Assembly: GCF_018320785.1 (NCBI RefSeq)
Contig: NC_054885.1
Location: 11,592,421-11,656,420 of the forward strand
Direction: 5' to 3'
Origin: Cheilinus undulatus
Lineage: Eukaryota; Chordata; Actinopteri; Labriformes; Labridae
DNA: 64,000 nt
Below, in pieces: positions 47,986 to 61,716 of the stretch. A program made the translations under genes and the position numbers. Under the pieces are notes generated by a model, which saw only the letters and a program-made list of their open reading frames with translations, was not told the origin of the DNA and made no database searches. Position 1 is the stretch's first letter; every line of letters starts with the position of its first letter.

Positions 47986-50900
47986 ATGGGATTTGAAATG
48001 GCAGTGGGCAGATCCTAAATCAATTGACTCTGTATAGAGTTGGACTAACACTGATGATTAAGACTGTCAAATAACTCCAACACTGACAGCCAATTCACTC
48101 AGAATGGAGTCAATAAACTCTGAAATGCAGAACACAGATTTCATCACTCCAGTTTTGGCCTGACGCTGTTGTTATGTATTAAAGTAACAATCTCTGCCAT
48201 GAACATAAGAAAGTGAAAAGCAGCTAATAAAAACATTTGGCACCCTCTGTATCTCATTTCTGGCTGTTTGTGAGCTGTTGTTAGAGGCTCCTCTTCTTCC
48301 CTCTGCAAGAGGTACTTTGAGTAGGAGCGGCTGTCTCAGTAACAATAAATATTTCTCTCATACCAAACTGTCAAAACTGTTAGACAATCACAAAAACAAA
48401 CCTCCAGCTCTGAGCAGTAAATAAAACTTCCACAGATACGAGTGAAAGCCCTCTGTTGTATGTGTGGGTGATAGAAGTATTAAAGAGTTTTACATCATCC
48501 TAACACAACAAAAATAACTGGTTTTATGTCTTGTTTTGATGCGTGAATGGGTCTTGAATATGTCTAGTTTCATGGCTATCTTGCTGTTAAGCTCTGCCTA
48601 GTTTTGCGTTATTCCCCTGTAGGAATTTTACCTTCAGAAGCCGAAGTAGCTTTCCACTTTCTGTTTGGTGGCCTCTCTCACTAGTCTCCTTGTTGTCATC
48701 AGTTCATGAGGATGGCCTGATCTAGGCAGATTTACACGTGTCATATTCCTTCTATTTGATGGATTTAACTGAATTGAGGGTGTTGTTCAGTACCGTGGAT
48801 ATTTTTTTGTGCCCATGTGCCTTCTTAAACATTTAATAACATTTTATTCGAGTTTCTTGGCGTGTTCTTTTGTCTTCGTGGTGTAATGCTAGCCATGAAT
48901 ACTGATTAACAAGTGAATGGACCTTCCAGACACAGGTGTCTTTATAGTGCAATCACGTGAGACACATTTACTTTACTCAGGGGATCCCCATTTCACTTAT
49001 TGTGAGACATCTAGCATCAATTGGCTGGGCCGCCGTTAAATCAGGTCTGTCACTTTAAAAGGGGAGAATATTTAGTTCTTGAAAGTCAGTGATGTGGTGG
49101 GCAATGCAATGCAAAAAAAAAAAAAAAATCAAGTTGTAAAGTTAAATAACTTCTCTGTCCCCTTTGGATAGTCCTCATATTTTTAACTTCTGAATTACTT
49201 TCATGTAGGCAGAGGACATTTTCTACTCCAAATCTGTGGCTAGATGTGAAAAGTTATTTTAGAGGAACAGTCTTAACTGATCCTCTAAAATGTTTTCTTC
49301 CTGAGCCAGCCCCAATCCTCCTGCCAGAGTAAACCACACAACATTTTATCCAAAGAATATGTAATCAAAGAGTCTCCAAAAGACCTCCAGCAGTCATGAA
49401 TGAGTGATGATCTCACAGCCGCTCTGACACAAGGAAAAAAAAAAATCACTTCTCTGCTTAAGAAAAATGTTTTCTTACTCGAAAAGTTTTAAAACCAACA
49501 TAAACTAAAAAAACATTTTGTTTTGCAGCCAAAACATGTTTTCCTTACTCTGCAAGTCAGAGAGTTGACACTTTGCTGAACCTTGGGTTGTCTACATTAA
49601 GATTTGTTGCTGCAGGTGGATTCATTCAGCCTAGGACGATTTTGAATTAAGATTACTCGAATTATTTTCCACGAATAACAACCCTATCCTTCATTAGATA
49701 ATTCATTTACAGCCAAATCCTTCAAATAAGAACAGAGACACTGACATTGAAACCAAGTCACTGACATCTATCGGCCTGGAAAGGGCTTTGGGACTCCAGC
49801 GTGTGAGAGTCATTATCCACAAATGAGGACAACTTGAAACAGTGGTTAAACCTTCCCTGGAATGGCCTGCCTACCAAAATGACTCCAAGTGCACATCAAA
49901 GACTGATACTGCAGATCACAAAAGAACCCAGGTCAAGGTAGGGGAACATTATGCCAGTTCAGCACTTCACCGTGCCAACCTTGGTCCTGTGCTGATCAGG
50001 TCTGATGGCCATCACCCAAGCCTTTGCCGGGCCCATGCCCCATCCCTCCAGGTGTCCTCCCAGCTGACCCGTCCCCCAGCAGCCACTGGCTGCCCTCGTC
50101 ATCAGGACCAGCCCATTAGGTCCTGGGCATCCAGCATGTAGTAAGCTGGATCAGGCCTGGGAAAGCGTGCCAGGTACTTGCAAAAGCACAGCTGCTGCTC
50201 CAGTATCAAGCGGGAAACCCTTACCATCCCTGCCCTCCTGACATGTCAGCTGTAGACATATAAGGTGGATCTCATGTTGCTTGTTTATCAGTCCTCGGTC
50301 CTTGGTTTTCAGTTGATCCGGAAGTAGTTTCTGATCCACCATCTTAAGGACCATCCTAAAGATCCCTAGCCAGTCTGAAGACAGACGACCGTAGACCAAG
50401 GACTGAGATATGATGTCCGATGAGCAGAGACACATAAGAGCAGGCTTTCTGGAACTCTTTTACTCAAAGACACGCCCCCTTGTTGGATATCACTCTCTGA
50501 TTGGACGCTGCTACACAGTGGATGTCAATGAAACTCGGTCCAAATTTAGTCCACTGTTGATGTAGATATTTGATTAGAATAAATACGGCACAAATTTATG
50601 CAGACACAATAAGCTGTCTATGCCTCCTGACAGCTGATTGATGATCAGCCGGCACGGCCATCATAATCTGACATCGCTTCACTGCAGAGGGAAGGACATC
50701 TCATGGGCCGTTAATCATCTGTCTTTTGGCTTCAGCCCTCCACTTCGATTCGTCCAGTGTCTCCATGGTTCTCTGGTGGGATGGAATAGGACTCAAGGAA
50801 AAGATTCAAGCCAGAGACCCAAGCCATATGAAAGTAAAAGTGAGACTCAGCTATGGTCTTGCCAATGATACCCAAAATGATACCAGGAGGACCAAAGGCC

Positions 50901-51289
50901 AAAAGACTCTGATTGTCGTTCACATGCTACCGGGGACACCACACTTTACTGCTCAGCATACCCATCATCCCATGTATGAGTTCAAGTCCATGGTTGATCT
51001 CAGCCTTGCAGTCAGTGGATTGATGGATTATACTGCCAAGGCAGGTAAACTACTCTTAAACTTCCACACTGTCACCGTTCACAGATGCAGATTTGATGGC
51101 AGCATCCAAGGCAACACAATTCCTACTAGAACCCATAACTTTTTGGAAAATATTCAGTTAACAGGTGAGACAAAAGTTGACTTTTTTTTATGGTTCCCGT
51201 TACATCTGGCGTGTAGTATAAGTTGTCCTGGAAGACTTGCCATAATTGTCTAATCTCTACCAGAAAATCTTGAAGGAGACTGTTCGGCC
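47986..51289. other. Gene-poor region, no gene recognised
   Basis: A short poly-A run lies at 49.11 kb. A GC-richer patch at 49.98-50.45 kb has long open frames on both strands without recognised homology; it may be an old repeat. The 175-codon frame at 50726-51253 has no ATG start and no recognised domain. Confidence 0.45.
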
Positions 51290-51580
51290 AGCAGTTTGTG
51301 ACCTTAGGCTTAAGTGCACTTTGATTCTGCAGGAAGACAATGATCTAAAATGCAGCAGCAAGTCCACCTCTGAATGGCTTAAAACAACAAAATGAAGGTT
51401 TTGGAGTGGCCTAGTTAAAGTCCAGACTTGAATCTGTTAGAGACGCTGTGACATGACCTTAAACAGGCTGTTCATACTTGAAAACCCTCAATGTGGCTGA
51501 ATTAAAACAACTCTACAAAGAAGAGTGGGCTACAATTCCTCCACAGAAATGTGACAGACTCATTCCTGATTTCAGTCTGT
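51290..51580 (+). mobile_element. Tc1/mariner 3' relic
   Basis: Contains GGAAGACAATGATCTAAAAT, GGTTTTGGAGTGGCCTAGTT, AAGTCCAGACTTGAATCTG, then AGAGTGGGCTACAATTCCTC. These are the DxPKH, EWPSQSPDLNPIE and KRW.SIP-type blocks of a Tc1 transposase, all mutated. Confidence 0.8.
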
Positions 51581-51885
51581 TTCATAACCAGTTCAAAATC
51601 CTCAGGAGATTTAAGATAACAAAAATATAAAGTCACTCCAACTTTGAACATGTTAAAAGATACTGGACCTTTGTTTCACAATTATTTTATCACACATGAG
51701 TAAAAACTTGCAGAGCTACAAGACGCTCCTTGAACCCCACTGAGAGGTTGAAACAAGTCGAGAGCATCTAAGTGACAGCACAGCTAGCATAAGATATGAA
51801 GCAACCCAAGAAGCCGGTTGATGTGAATGAGGAGGAGGGCACAAAGAGAATAAGATAGCGACACACAAAGGATGACCCTAAGGGT

Positions 51886-51912
51886 GGGATACATACATAC
51901 ATACATATACAC
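51886..51912. repeat. (ATAC)n microsatellite
   Basis: Four to five tandem ATAC units. Confidence 0.85.
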
Positions 51913-52146
51913 AGTCAGCATATATCCAACTCTCTGCTCACTCCATCTGGATGCACTTTTACTCCACCTCTCATGCATTTCTCGTGCATATTTATTTAAT
52001 TATTCTGACATTTTTTTTCATCTGCTGTTGCTAATTATCACATTAGAATTACTTTCCAACAGCCTTGAAATCCATCCTTGCAGATACTACGTGAAATATT
52101 GTGTTATTTAACTCCCCAGTGAAGATCGTAAAGGACTGATCTTATA

Positions 52147-52168
52147 TCAGAGAGAGAGAGAGAGAGAA
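52147..52168. repeat. (GA)n microsatellite
   Basis: About ten tandem GA units. Confidence 0.85.
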
Positions 52169-52984
52169 TAGTATAGAGAGTATATGCAGGGCGCTGAGCT
52201 GCAGTGTGTCTGACTCTGTGCGCCGCAGCTGTCAAGTGTTGTTGTTTTAATTGGAGCCAAACTCAACTCAACGCAGCAGTCGGATCCTCCCAACCTGACC
52301 CCAAAACAACAGACATCCTCACACCCACACAAACACACACAAGGAGGCAGACAGTGATAGACATAAACAGGATAGTAAATAAGATATAAAAAAAGGCAGA
52401 GAATAACAATGAGCCACTCTGACTGGGCTTTAAAGGAGCTCTATTATTCTCATTTCCAGCACTGTTTGCACTGTGTCATTACTGTAGCTGTGTATGATTA
52501 ACAACACAAGAAACCTTCTCAATAATCTGACAATAGTGCTCTATAGTAGCTCTGACACTATAGTGCACCCTGACAGTGTGTGCTTAATATACAGAGCCAA
52601 GGTTGGCAAAAAATCAGTTTGATTATTTGATTCTAGTAAAATGTCCTGAAGGCTTGCTAGAACACAAAGCAATGCAACTTTTCCTCCCATCTCCCTGTTG
52701 CTGTTCTTGTCTATTTCTCTTGCATGGACAAGAAACAAGAAAATATGGAAATGACAAGGCACCAGGAGTGTCTGACAAGAGTGGATATAATTGTGCATCA
52801 ATTAAATCCATATAAGTGCTTGTTATGTTAAAACAGCCATTTAATGGCAGGTCAATTAAAAGCATTACATTTTTTACTTTCATGTGATGCTGATGATGTG
52901 ATGCAATATCTGACAACTGCATGCTGTCAGGCCATAGTGTAAGTCTATGCTAAATAAAAATATGTAATATAAAATAAGTGCAAA

Positions 52985-53645
52985 AATAGTCATGCCTTTC
53001 AAGTCAGTATTTAGTAGATGAATCTTTGGCTGCAATCCCAGGACTGAATCTGTGTGGATAGGTCTCAATCAGGCCTGCACATCTAGACACTGCTATTTAA
53101 CTCCATTCCTCTTTGGGATCAGGCATGAACAGCCCTTTTCAAGTCCAGACACAAATTCTCTAATGGATTGAGGTCTGGGCTTTGACTTGTTTATCCTTGT
53201 TGTCTTCAAACCATTTCTGTGTTGTTGTTGCTGTATACTTCAGGTCATTGTCTTGCTGGAAAATAAATCTTCTACCAAGTTGTAGTTCCCTTGACTGAAT
53301 GAGATTAACCTCCAGGATTTTCCAATATTTTGCTGTACTCATTTTACCCTCTACCTTTACAAGCCTTCAAGGGCCAGCTACTGAGAAGCATCCCTACAGC
53401 ATGATGCTGCCACCACTGTGTTTCACAGTGGGGTTGGTGTGTTTGTGGTGATGTGCAGTGTTTGGTGCCCACCAATAGCGCCTTGTCTGCTAGCCATAAA
53501 GCTCCATTTTGGTCTCATCAGACAAGAGGACTTTCTTCAACTTGACCACAGAGTCTCCCTCATGCCTCTTAGTGAACTCTAGGCGAGATTTAATATGTTT
53601 TCAACAGTGGCTTTTTCTTCGCCACTCTCCTATAGTTTTTTCCTA
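52985..53645 (-). mobile_element. Degenerate Tc1-like transposon, minus strand
   Basis: The minus strand reads LGRRFIFQQDND (53160-53342 frame), preceded by MLWGCFS-type and DETKMELYG-type text (ggtctcatcagacaagagg; cagcatgatgctgccaccac on plus). This is the conserved Tc1/mariner transposase order. Frames are broken. Plus-strand 53.0-53.2 kb holds the opposite end. Confidence 0.8.
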
Positions 53646-56400
53646 TCCATCCCTTGATGTCAATTAAAACACAACTTTTCAGTTCGATTGAATATTTAAC
53701 CAAAAGCTGCCTCAAAATAAAGATTGCACAAAAACAATCACAGTATATGTTGTTTTTTGGTGCAATTTAGACAGTTTAGAGAAATTTCCCAACAGCTTTT
53801 GCTAAGTAAAATCAGGAAATTAGCAAATATTTCTAGCCTAGGGCTTTTAATTTTTGCACTGTGGTTTCAAAAAAGTTATCAGTGTCATCTGATTTGACCA
53901 GTATCATACTAAAAATGAAATTTTATGGTCATCCCACAGGAAATTTTGCACAGAAACATATTATTTACTGCATTTTGATGCATTTTAACAAGGATTTGGT
54001 GCTAATTTTGGGGTGTTTAGTAAGAGGCATTTATGGAAGATGTAGTCAAACAAAACTGTGCATCTTTCAGCACCATCTGTTGTATTCTGAGTGCATGAAA
54101 TGCTTGTAATACTTCTCATATCCTGTGGAAAACCTGTGATAAATGTATATCAGGCTTGAATATCAGAGAGAACACTGTAAATACTCATCCCTGGGAAATG
54201 ATGCCAGTTCATGTGCTCTGTAAATTTGATTACGGTTCTTATTAACTTCTGTAAATCCATTTGTTTCAGTCAACAGTGCCTTTAATTATAATGTAAAATG
54301 CACTTGAATGATACCACGCTATTTTTAGTTTTCAACACAGGAGAGCTTAAGTGCTCGAGTGTTCTGCATGGTTACAATCTTCAATCTCTAATCCCCCCTC
54401 GCGGGAGGTGACGGGATTCATTTAGTCTTTAAAACAATGCTGATTATGTGCTCCAGAGCGTTGGCATCGCCGTTCCTCATTCAGCAATCACAAAGACAGT
54501 CGGACTGAATTGATTTAAACTCGAGTGAATGGGATCGAAAAATTGTGCTTGGTGGGGCAGGGGGAGAGGCAGCTGACTAACTGCATTGCTAAGTGTAATA
54601 AAATTCATTCAGCTGCTCACAGGTGCCAAATGTAGAGCCAAGTGTGGCTGATTAAAAACAAGGACCTGCATGAGGAATTAGAGCAGCGGTGCTTTGTAAA
54701 TCTAAATGTAAATCTAATCAGACATAGCGCTAAATAAAAGAGACAACTTTTAATGGAAAGTGGGAGAAGAAATGTAGAAGTTGTTTTTTTATTGGCAGGA
54801 GAGCCTTCAGTTATTGATCTTTTAGCTGTGTTTTCTAATTTCCCATGAGATTCTGTTCAGCTGTATTTTTGTGTCAGATGTGCAGTGTTTTTATGTTTTT
54901 AATGCATCTTTTTATCTGTTCAGCTGAGGCTACTGTATGGATTCAACGGTTCTTTCTTCCAGGTGTCAGCCAATGAAAATGAGAAAAACAAAGTACATTC
55001 AGATTCAATTAGCGCTGATTACATCTTTGATCCACAACCCACACAAACACCAAGGGATTTCATTACGCCTCCATGCCAGCGATACCTGAGGCATGAGGAA
55101 TTATGTTTCTGCTCATCCACCTGCATGCATATAAGCATTCTTGTGAATGTGATATCCCAAGAGGAATCATCTTCAAACTTTGCAATGATGTCCAGTTTGA
55201 CTTAGGGTCAGAGGTCAGTAGGCCTCATGATCATCTTCGTCCTGAGAATAGGATCTCTCCAGAACAGACTGAAGGATCTTCATGGGGTAGCTCTGGTTTT
55301 AAATCAATGTATCATTCAGCACAAAGCCCTGTTTGTTTCCGTGCATTTGGATGCCGTGCATTCATTCGTCCTGCCGATTCTTCGGCTCTCTAGCAGAAAA
55401 GAGCTGCTTGAATGAATCTCTGTGGGAGACAGGTTAGTTATCGTCGAGAGGGAACATTAAAGCTTCACATGGTGCAGATTAATGTTGGTAATTGAGTGGA
55501 AAATTGCAGCTCTTACAATGGTGAGAGAGTGTAGTGGTGCAGTTCACCGAGAATGTAGTTACGGAGGTAAAGTATTCAATCATAATCACTTATAAAAAAG
55601 ATAATTTAGCAGTAGTTTCCCCTTTAAGGAGTGAGGCTTTACACTGCATGTTTAACAGTGGGCATTGTTCTTGGTGGTGATTACAGAAAGTGCTCATTGG
55701 GAAGTGTAATTTAGGCTTTATTTGTGAATTCACCCAAACGTGTTATCATTTGATGATATTAAAGTCATTGCAGCAAATGACACTTTCATTTGATCTTTGG
55801 CATTTTCACTTTAAACAAGTTTCTGTGCAGCAATGTTTTTCAATTGGAGGCCCTAGGACCAGATCAGGCCCCCAAGGTCATTTATAGTGGCCCTTTGAAG
55901 AGCTAGTATGTAGAATTTCTGCACATAAATATTCATATCGATTTTAAAAAGTGGCCATTCCTATAGTATAGATCTTTTTAACTGAGTTCTTACAGTATTT
56001 CAGTATTTAGAGGACTGTTCCATTATAACGTCATCTCATAAGACGGAGGTACTAAACAGAAGCTAATGTTTGGTTTTCATAAATACATTTCTTGTAGTGA
56101 GGGAGAAATACTCTGAAAAAGGCTTGCTAGGCTTTACATTGCAGCAGATGGGTACAGTTTAACTCTGGAATTTAGCAACTTCTTTTGGTAAAAAATGGGC
56201 CACAAATCAATGTTGCTTCAAATTTATGCACAATCAAAAATTTGACAGCCTCTGTGTTTTTGTCACTGTTTTGCAGTGCAAGAGGATGCGGCTGGTACTA
56301 GTGGCAGCTGGTGAATTTTTCTCTTGGGGGGGGCGCACTTAATTTACCAAACTAAAAAGCAGAGTCGGCAACGCTGGAACACAAGAATTAATGTACATTA
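53646..56400. other. Gene-poor region; transposon-poor patch at 54.36-54.76 kb
   Basis: No coding sequence recognised. 54.36-54.76 kb lacks repeats and is rich in E-box (CAGCTG, CAGGTG) and homeodomain-like (ATTAAA, CATTCA) words. 55.17-55.25 kb holds one unit of the 35-kb tandem repeat type. 55.83-55.92 kb ('caattggaggccctaggacc') resembles a hAT end. Confidence 0.4.
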
Positions 56401-56409
56401 ATGTGGCTA

Positions 56410-56525
56410 CCAGCCTGGTAGCCAAAAACCTGCTGGAAAATCCTCCAGTGTGGCTGGATTTAAACAATTCTGCAAAGAAGAGTGGGCCAAAATTCCTCCA
56501 CAGTTATGTGAAACACTCATGCCAT
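56410..56525 (+). mobile_element. Tc1/mariner 3' fragment
   Basis: TCCTCCAGTGTGGCTGGATT, then AAGAAGAGTGGGCCAAAATT, cctccacag is the same 3' block seen at 22.7 and 51.5 kb. Confidence 0.7.
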
Positions 56526-56615
56526 AGTATATACACACATATATATAAGGAAAGAGGCGGATACATTCACGGCATCATACTATATCTCTCAGGCCCTTCA
56601 TATGGATGCTTTTTC

Positions 56616-57887
56616 CAGTGTTGTAGTACTTGAGAACGGTCTTGGTTTTGAGACTGGTCACCACATTTTAGATGTCTAAGTCCTGATGCAGACTCAAGAA
56701 CATTTTACTGGGCCTTGTCTTGGACTGATCTGCTATTTTCCGACTTTATTAATGTGATAATAAGGAGAAACACTTGCTAAAACAACAAATGGCTACACCT
56801 GTAAAACTTCAGACATCAGCCCATCTTATTTCTAGTCAGAAATACCTCTGAACACTTACTTTAGCTCTCATTCACCTGACAAATCAGATAAACACCTCAT
56901 TTTCAGATATTTAAAATAATTACTTATTTGTCAGTGGTTTTTAAATACATACAAGGATTTATTTTTTGCAAGAAGTTAGTTGGAAAAATGTGTCAAGATT
57001 TGAGAATTTTGCATGTTGTGCTTTGAAAGAGTTGCAGACACTTTGTTTTTCCTGTCAAATTTCTTAAAAAGAAAACTAAAATTAAAGAGAGAATGCTCTT
57101 TAACTGTTCAACCTTGTCATGGTTTTTAAAAATTGATTTTTATGGCCCTGGTCTTGTCTTGGACTTGGTTTCAACCCCCCTAAAAGTCTTGATCTTGGTG
57201 TACTCTGATCTCTGGCAAGTCTTTGGCTGTTTTTTGAATTGGCCTACTGCATACTCCTGCCAAACGCAGTATGCAGTATGTATTGAGCACTGCTTACTGC
57301 ATTCAACAGTAGTATGCAGCATGACTGCCAGTTGGATGTTACTGTGTATTAAACGACGCTACAGTGTTTTCCATCCATTTCCGTACGGAAAAAAAATCTG
57401 GGAGGGGTTTTTATTAGTTTTTTGGGGATTTTTATTGCTGTTGTTTTCAGCTTAGCATGTATAGTGCGGTGAAAGACAGCACCTTTCCGGCCGTTACGAA
57501 CCGTAACGGCAAAACAAAAACAACAGTGACCCTATTACAACTTATTTTGCTATAGTACATGTTAAAAAGGTAATGATAAAAAGTAATGGCACTTTTTGTA
57601 ACCATCAGCTGCTCCAGTGAAAGTTCTGCCACTCTCTGCTATTATGAACTCTGACCTGGCGCTTTGCATTGTTGGTAACAGTAGGCAAAGCAGACTGGTC
57701 CGATGCATACTGTGAAATTTTCCCGAATCAGTACGTCATCCGGGTATTTTTATACTGCAACTTTTGCATTTGTTCACATACTGCATACTACATTTTGGGC
57801 AAATCAGTAGGCTGCGCACTGCTAATATAGTAGGCGAATTCGCAAACAGCCTTGGTCTCGGATCGTGTGGTCTTGAGTACAACACTA
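56616..57887. mobile_element. Non-autonomous hAT element with exact 8-bp target duplication
   Basis: Begins CAGTGTTGTAGTACTTGAGA; the right end reads, reversed, TAGTGTTGTACTCAAGACC. GCTTTTTC flanks it on both sides (56608-56615 and 57888-57895). The interior has the 'gtcttggtctcgg' words of a known fish hAT style. It is interrupted at 57225-57851 by a second element. Confidence 0.9.
57225..57851. mobile_element. MITE nested in the hAT element
   Basis: Left end GGCTGTTTTTTGAATTGGCC, then tactgcatact. The right end reversed is GGCTGTTTGCGAATTCGCCT, then actatatt. The ends match at about 18 of 22 positions. The flanks (cttt / ttgg) allow a 3-bp TTN duplication, which would fit PIF/Harbinger. 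Many 'gtagtatgca' words are inside and there is no transposase. Confidence 0.8.
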
Positions 57888-57899
57888 GCTTTTTCAGGA

Positions 57900-60800
57900 A
57901 GTGGCCCCCATTTCAAATTAATTGAATAGCCCTGACATAGAGAACGAATATATAACACTACAAAGAAAGGTTGAGCTAAAATAACACTGGTAAGTGTTAA
58001 GAAGAGTCAACTTTTTACTCCAAAGAGAATCAGGTATTATACTTAATTGGTGTAAAGGTACCAACTCTTCAAAAAAAGTCAAATCAACCCATATAGACAT
58101 GATAACTCTGCCAGGGTGAATTTGACTACACAGATTTTGCTGTGTCCATTTATGCAAACATTAATTAAAGCAACAATTTAATTGTCAATACCACTGAAAC
58201 CTATTTGACAATTTTATCCAGATAGTGCTTAAATGGGGAATCTAATTTGACAGAATGAGAGACATCTCCATTCTTAATATCACATTGCTGACGTTGCAAA
58301 AACCCAGTTTTGTGCAGTCCAAATAGTGCTTAAGTAGCACAAAGACAAAGCCTCAACAGAGAAGTAAAAGTTAATTTATGGATAGAAGCGTTTGTGGCTG
58401 ACATTCACTGATTAATTGTGTTTTTTCCCCGATCTTATCAGAGACAGACGCTGCTCTGCTGCCTGTTGACTGACTGCTTTACTGATGGATACGGAGGCTC
58501 TTTACTCCTGAAAAGTTAATTCACACATAAACACACCCTACATTTAATTATAAAACCTCCCTTACTCTGTATACGTGATAAGACCTCCATCATTGCACAC
58601 ACAAATACACACACTCTCTCAGTCAAGCCTGAGTAATTATGGATGTGTCCAATCACCATGAATTACCTTAAGTTTAATTAATTTGGTGCAGTAGGTCTTG
58701 ACTCGATCTATCCATCAGGTTTTATGTGCTGTCTGCCGCCCACCTCTCCATCTACTATCATTTCCCCCTTTAAAGTAGGAGTATTGATCGGGACTTGCCG
58801 TCGTTTTATGAAGTAGTCCGGAGTGCCTGTCTCTATTTTTCTTCCCTTTATGTCCCTTTTGTTCTGGCCCTCAAAACAACCGGTATTTGACTTGTCATCG
58901 CAGTAATAAAAAATGGATGTCTCTTGATAAAAACGATAAAATTTGGCCTTAAATGACATTCATTCTTTGCTGGTGAATGAAATATTGGAAAGAAATATAA
59001 GCACTGCATAAACACGGATCTATTTTTACTTTGACTCAAGATAGATGAGGTAAACAAAAGCTGTAGAGAAGAAGATCTATAGACAGTATTTTTAATTTCC
59101 TCTGTTATATTGCCTCTGACAGCAGAACCAGGTTGCGCTGTTGAAAAGGGAAAAGGTGGAGAATTAGAGGAGCAAACCGGTAGATTTCCCGCCAGATCAG
59201 AGATGGAGGAATTGAGTGTGAGATTTAGATAGATAGATGGTGATGGGGTGTTCTTCCTCAGGAGGCCTGCAGTTTAATTGAGTTTATGAAGCAGTGGACG
59301 GAGCAGATTGATGGAGGACATCCGTCTAATAGCACCATGATGTCTGTGGAACTTCCTCTAGCTCTGCAGCTTTCACCTGATCTTTTTCTCTCCTTTTTTC
59401 TTCGTCTATTCATCTCACTTACTGTCCTGCTCCTCCCTACCTTCTCTGCTCTGCACAGCCACATCATTCAAATCCACCCCCACTTTTACAGTCTCCACTG
59501 TCTCAATTTATTCCTCATTTTCTTTCTTTCCCTACCCAGTCTTTATCTTCTTTTTCCTCCTTACCTATCTCTATTAACAGCTTAACTGAATTAGAGTTTT
59601 TAATCTTCTACATTGCTGAAATGCATATTTTTTTCCACAGAGACATCTGTTATGTACCTGCATTTAAGCATATTTGCACTGAATGAGACCACAAAGCCTA
59701 AGAGATAAACACTGGTTCATGTGTTCATTTGAAAAACAATGAAAACTCCAAGGTATCTGATCAAGCCAAAACATGTCCTAACATAGGTAAAAAATAAACG
59801 TGTTGTTTTTGAATATTTTTAGCCAGTGGATGGATCAGTCTTGGATCCATAGACAAATTGTGAATGTTATAAAATTTACAAATTTCTGTAAGTTTGTACA
59901 TGCAACAATGTCAAAACGAGCTCATTTTTGACTATTTGCATTTGATATCATTAAAAAGCAAGGTAGTCTGGGTGAAACTGGTGCCAGCAAGTCACAAGCT
60001 GCCAATCGTACTACTATAATTGGTGGTATGTCTGTCTGTGTGTCTGTCTCAATTTGCATGCCACACCATTGCTCCAACTGTCCTTGAATCCTCTCAGAGG
60101 ACTTCCTGGGTGTTCTGGTTCGAAACTGGTGCCATGGAGAATGTATAAACATGTACAGATTTTCTATAAAATCCCAAAATATTACAACAAGTCATCATTC
60201 AGGGACTTCTGCTACGTTCCATTTACCACCAAAGTTGGATCCTAGCTGGAGTGTTGTCACGCCCCGGTTGAAGGCATTCTATTTGTGACAATGATGGAGG
60301 AGTAAATGACAAAACCGGAAAACAACTGGACCTTGTTAAATGAAAACTATGTGAGCTTTTAAATGAGTCAACAGGGAACAGCTTTAATGCTCCCCTTATT
60401 GTGTTGTTGGCCCATCACCATACATACTCTCTGGCACACAGGGACACTGAACCATTATGCAGTAAATGAAACACCTGATGAGGACAGTAATAGTATGGCA
60501 TCAATAGAGAACCCCTTGTTTAACATATGTATGGTTATGGAAGTAAGTGAACCAGAAGTCCATTCATTCCTATGGGAATCTCCATGATGTCCTACTTACC
60601 TGCAAAACTCCTCCCATCTTTTTGTCAGGAATGTGCCGCTAGTATACTGAAAAATTTTTGCAGTAAGTTTCGGAGAAATTATATGAAAGTGTGCTAGCTG
60701 ACCATGCTGCTAACTAGCTGACAGGCTACGACAACTTGTATTTATCAGCTTGATATGATATGCCGTCAGATTAACCACTTTGGTGTGAAAAAATGTGAGG

Positions 60801-61700
60801 ATTTATCTGTCGATATAAAGTGTTGTAGGACCATTTTGGTAGTGTCAGATACATTTAAACGTTTAGATGAAAAGTGCAGAAGGGGTGATAAGATTAAAAA
60901 TGGGTTCAGTGGGTCTCAGTAACTCCAGTAAACACATATTCTAAGCTGATTAATGGTGACCATATCATCCTCTTCCCAGTGGCTACAGGTAGTTTCTCAG
61001 CCTCTAATCCATCTTTAAAAAAAAGTGCACTTTATTGCATTGGAAACAATGAGGCATCATTGGTATATTTACAGTTACATAGACATCAGTATGATACATA
61101 TGTGGACGCAAGGTGTAAATATTAACCTACTGTCTGCGAGAGCTGATGTAAACAAATCCACCCCCTGTGTGACTTGAAAATAAATGATGATTAAAGATGT
61201 GCCTATAAGGTCATATATATGTATATCTTTGACAGTGGGGTCAGGGCCTGTAGGGGGGGGGCAATCAGGCAACAAAAATTATGACTTAGCTGCTGTCGTT
61301 CACTATCAGTGGAACCTGTTGGTAGATTAAACTTTCATTGAAGCTATAGTCAGGAGAACAACAAAAACATGTCTTCCACCAAGAAGAGCTTTCAGTGGTT
61401 GTTTGCTCCTCTTCTAAAAAAGAAATGTTGTCCAGGTCTGATTAAACCACTCCTGCTAATCTCTTCACTGGTTTCCATTGTTTACAGGCTTGCAGTTCGA
61501 TTAAACCACGCCTGCAGCTACTGCCTTGTTCTCCTTAAATGATGGTGATTGGTCCGTTCATCTTCTGACCGGGGACAAGTGTTTTGGTTTGAAGCTTAGC
61601 GAGATGGATCCACCTTATGACAGACATGAAATCTGGCCAATCTACTGGCTCTGCAAGGTTAGTTTTTGATGTAGCATCCAGAGCTTCAAAGGCAAGGATT
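57900..61700. other. Gene-poor region, no gene recognised
   Basis: 58.43-58.98 kb is low in repeats with mixed composition, as in conserved noncoding DNA. 59.38-59.58 kb is C/T-rich. No splice-bounded frames were recognised. Confidence 0.4.
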
Positions 61701-61716
61701 ATCATGCCCAGTCAAG

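Noticed and set aside
50726-51253. 175-codon plus-strand open frame
   Set aside because: Opens at a TTG, has no recognised domain or splice context, and runs toward a Tc1 relic.
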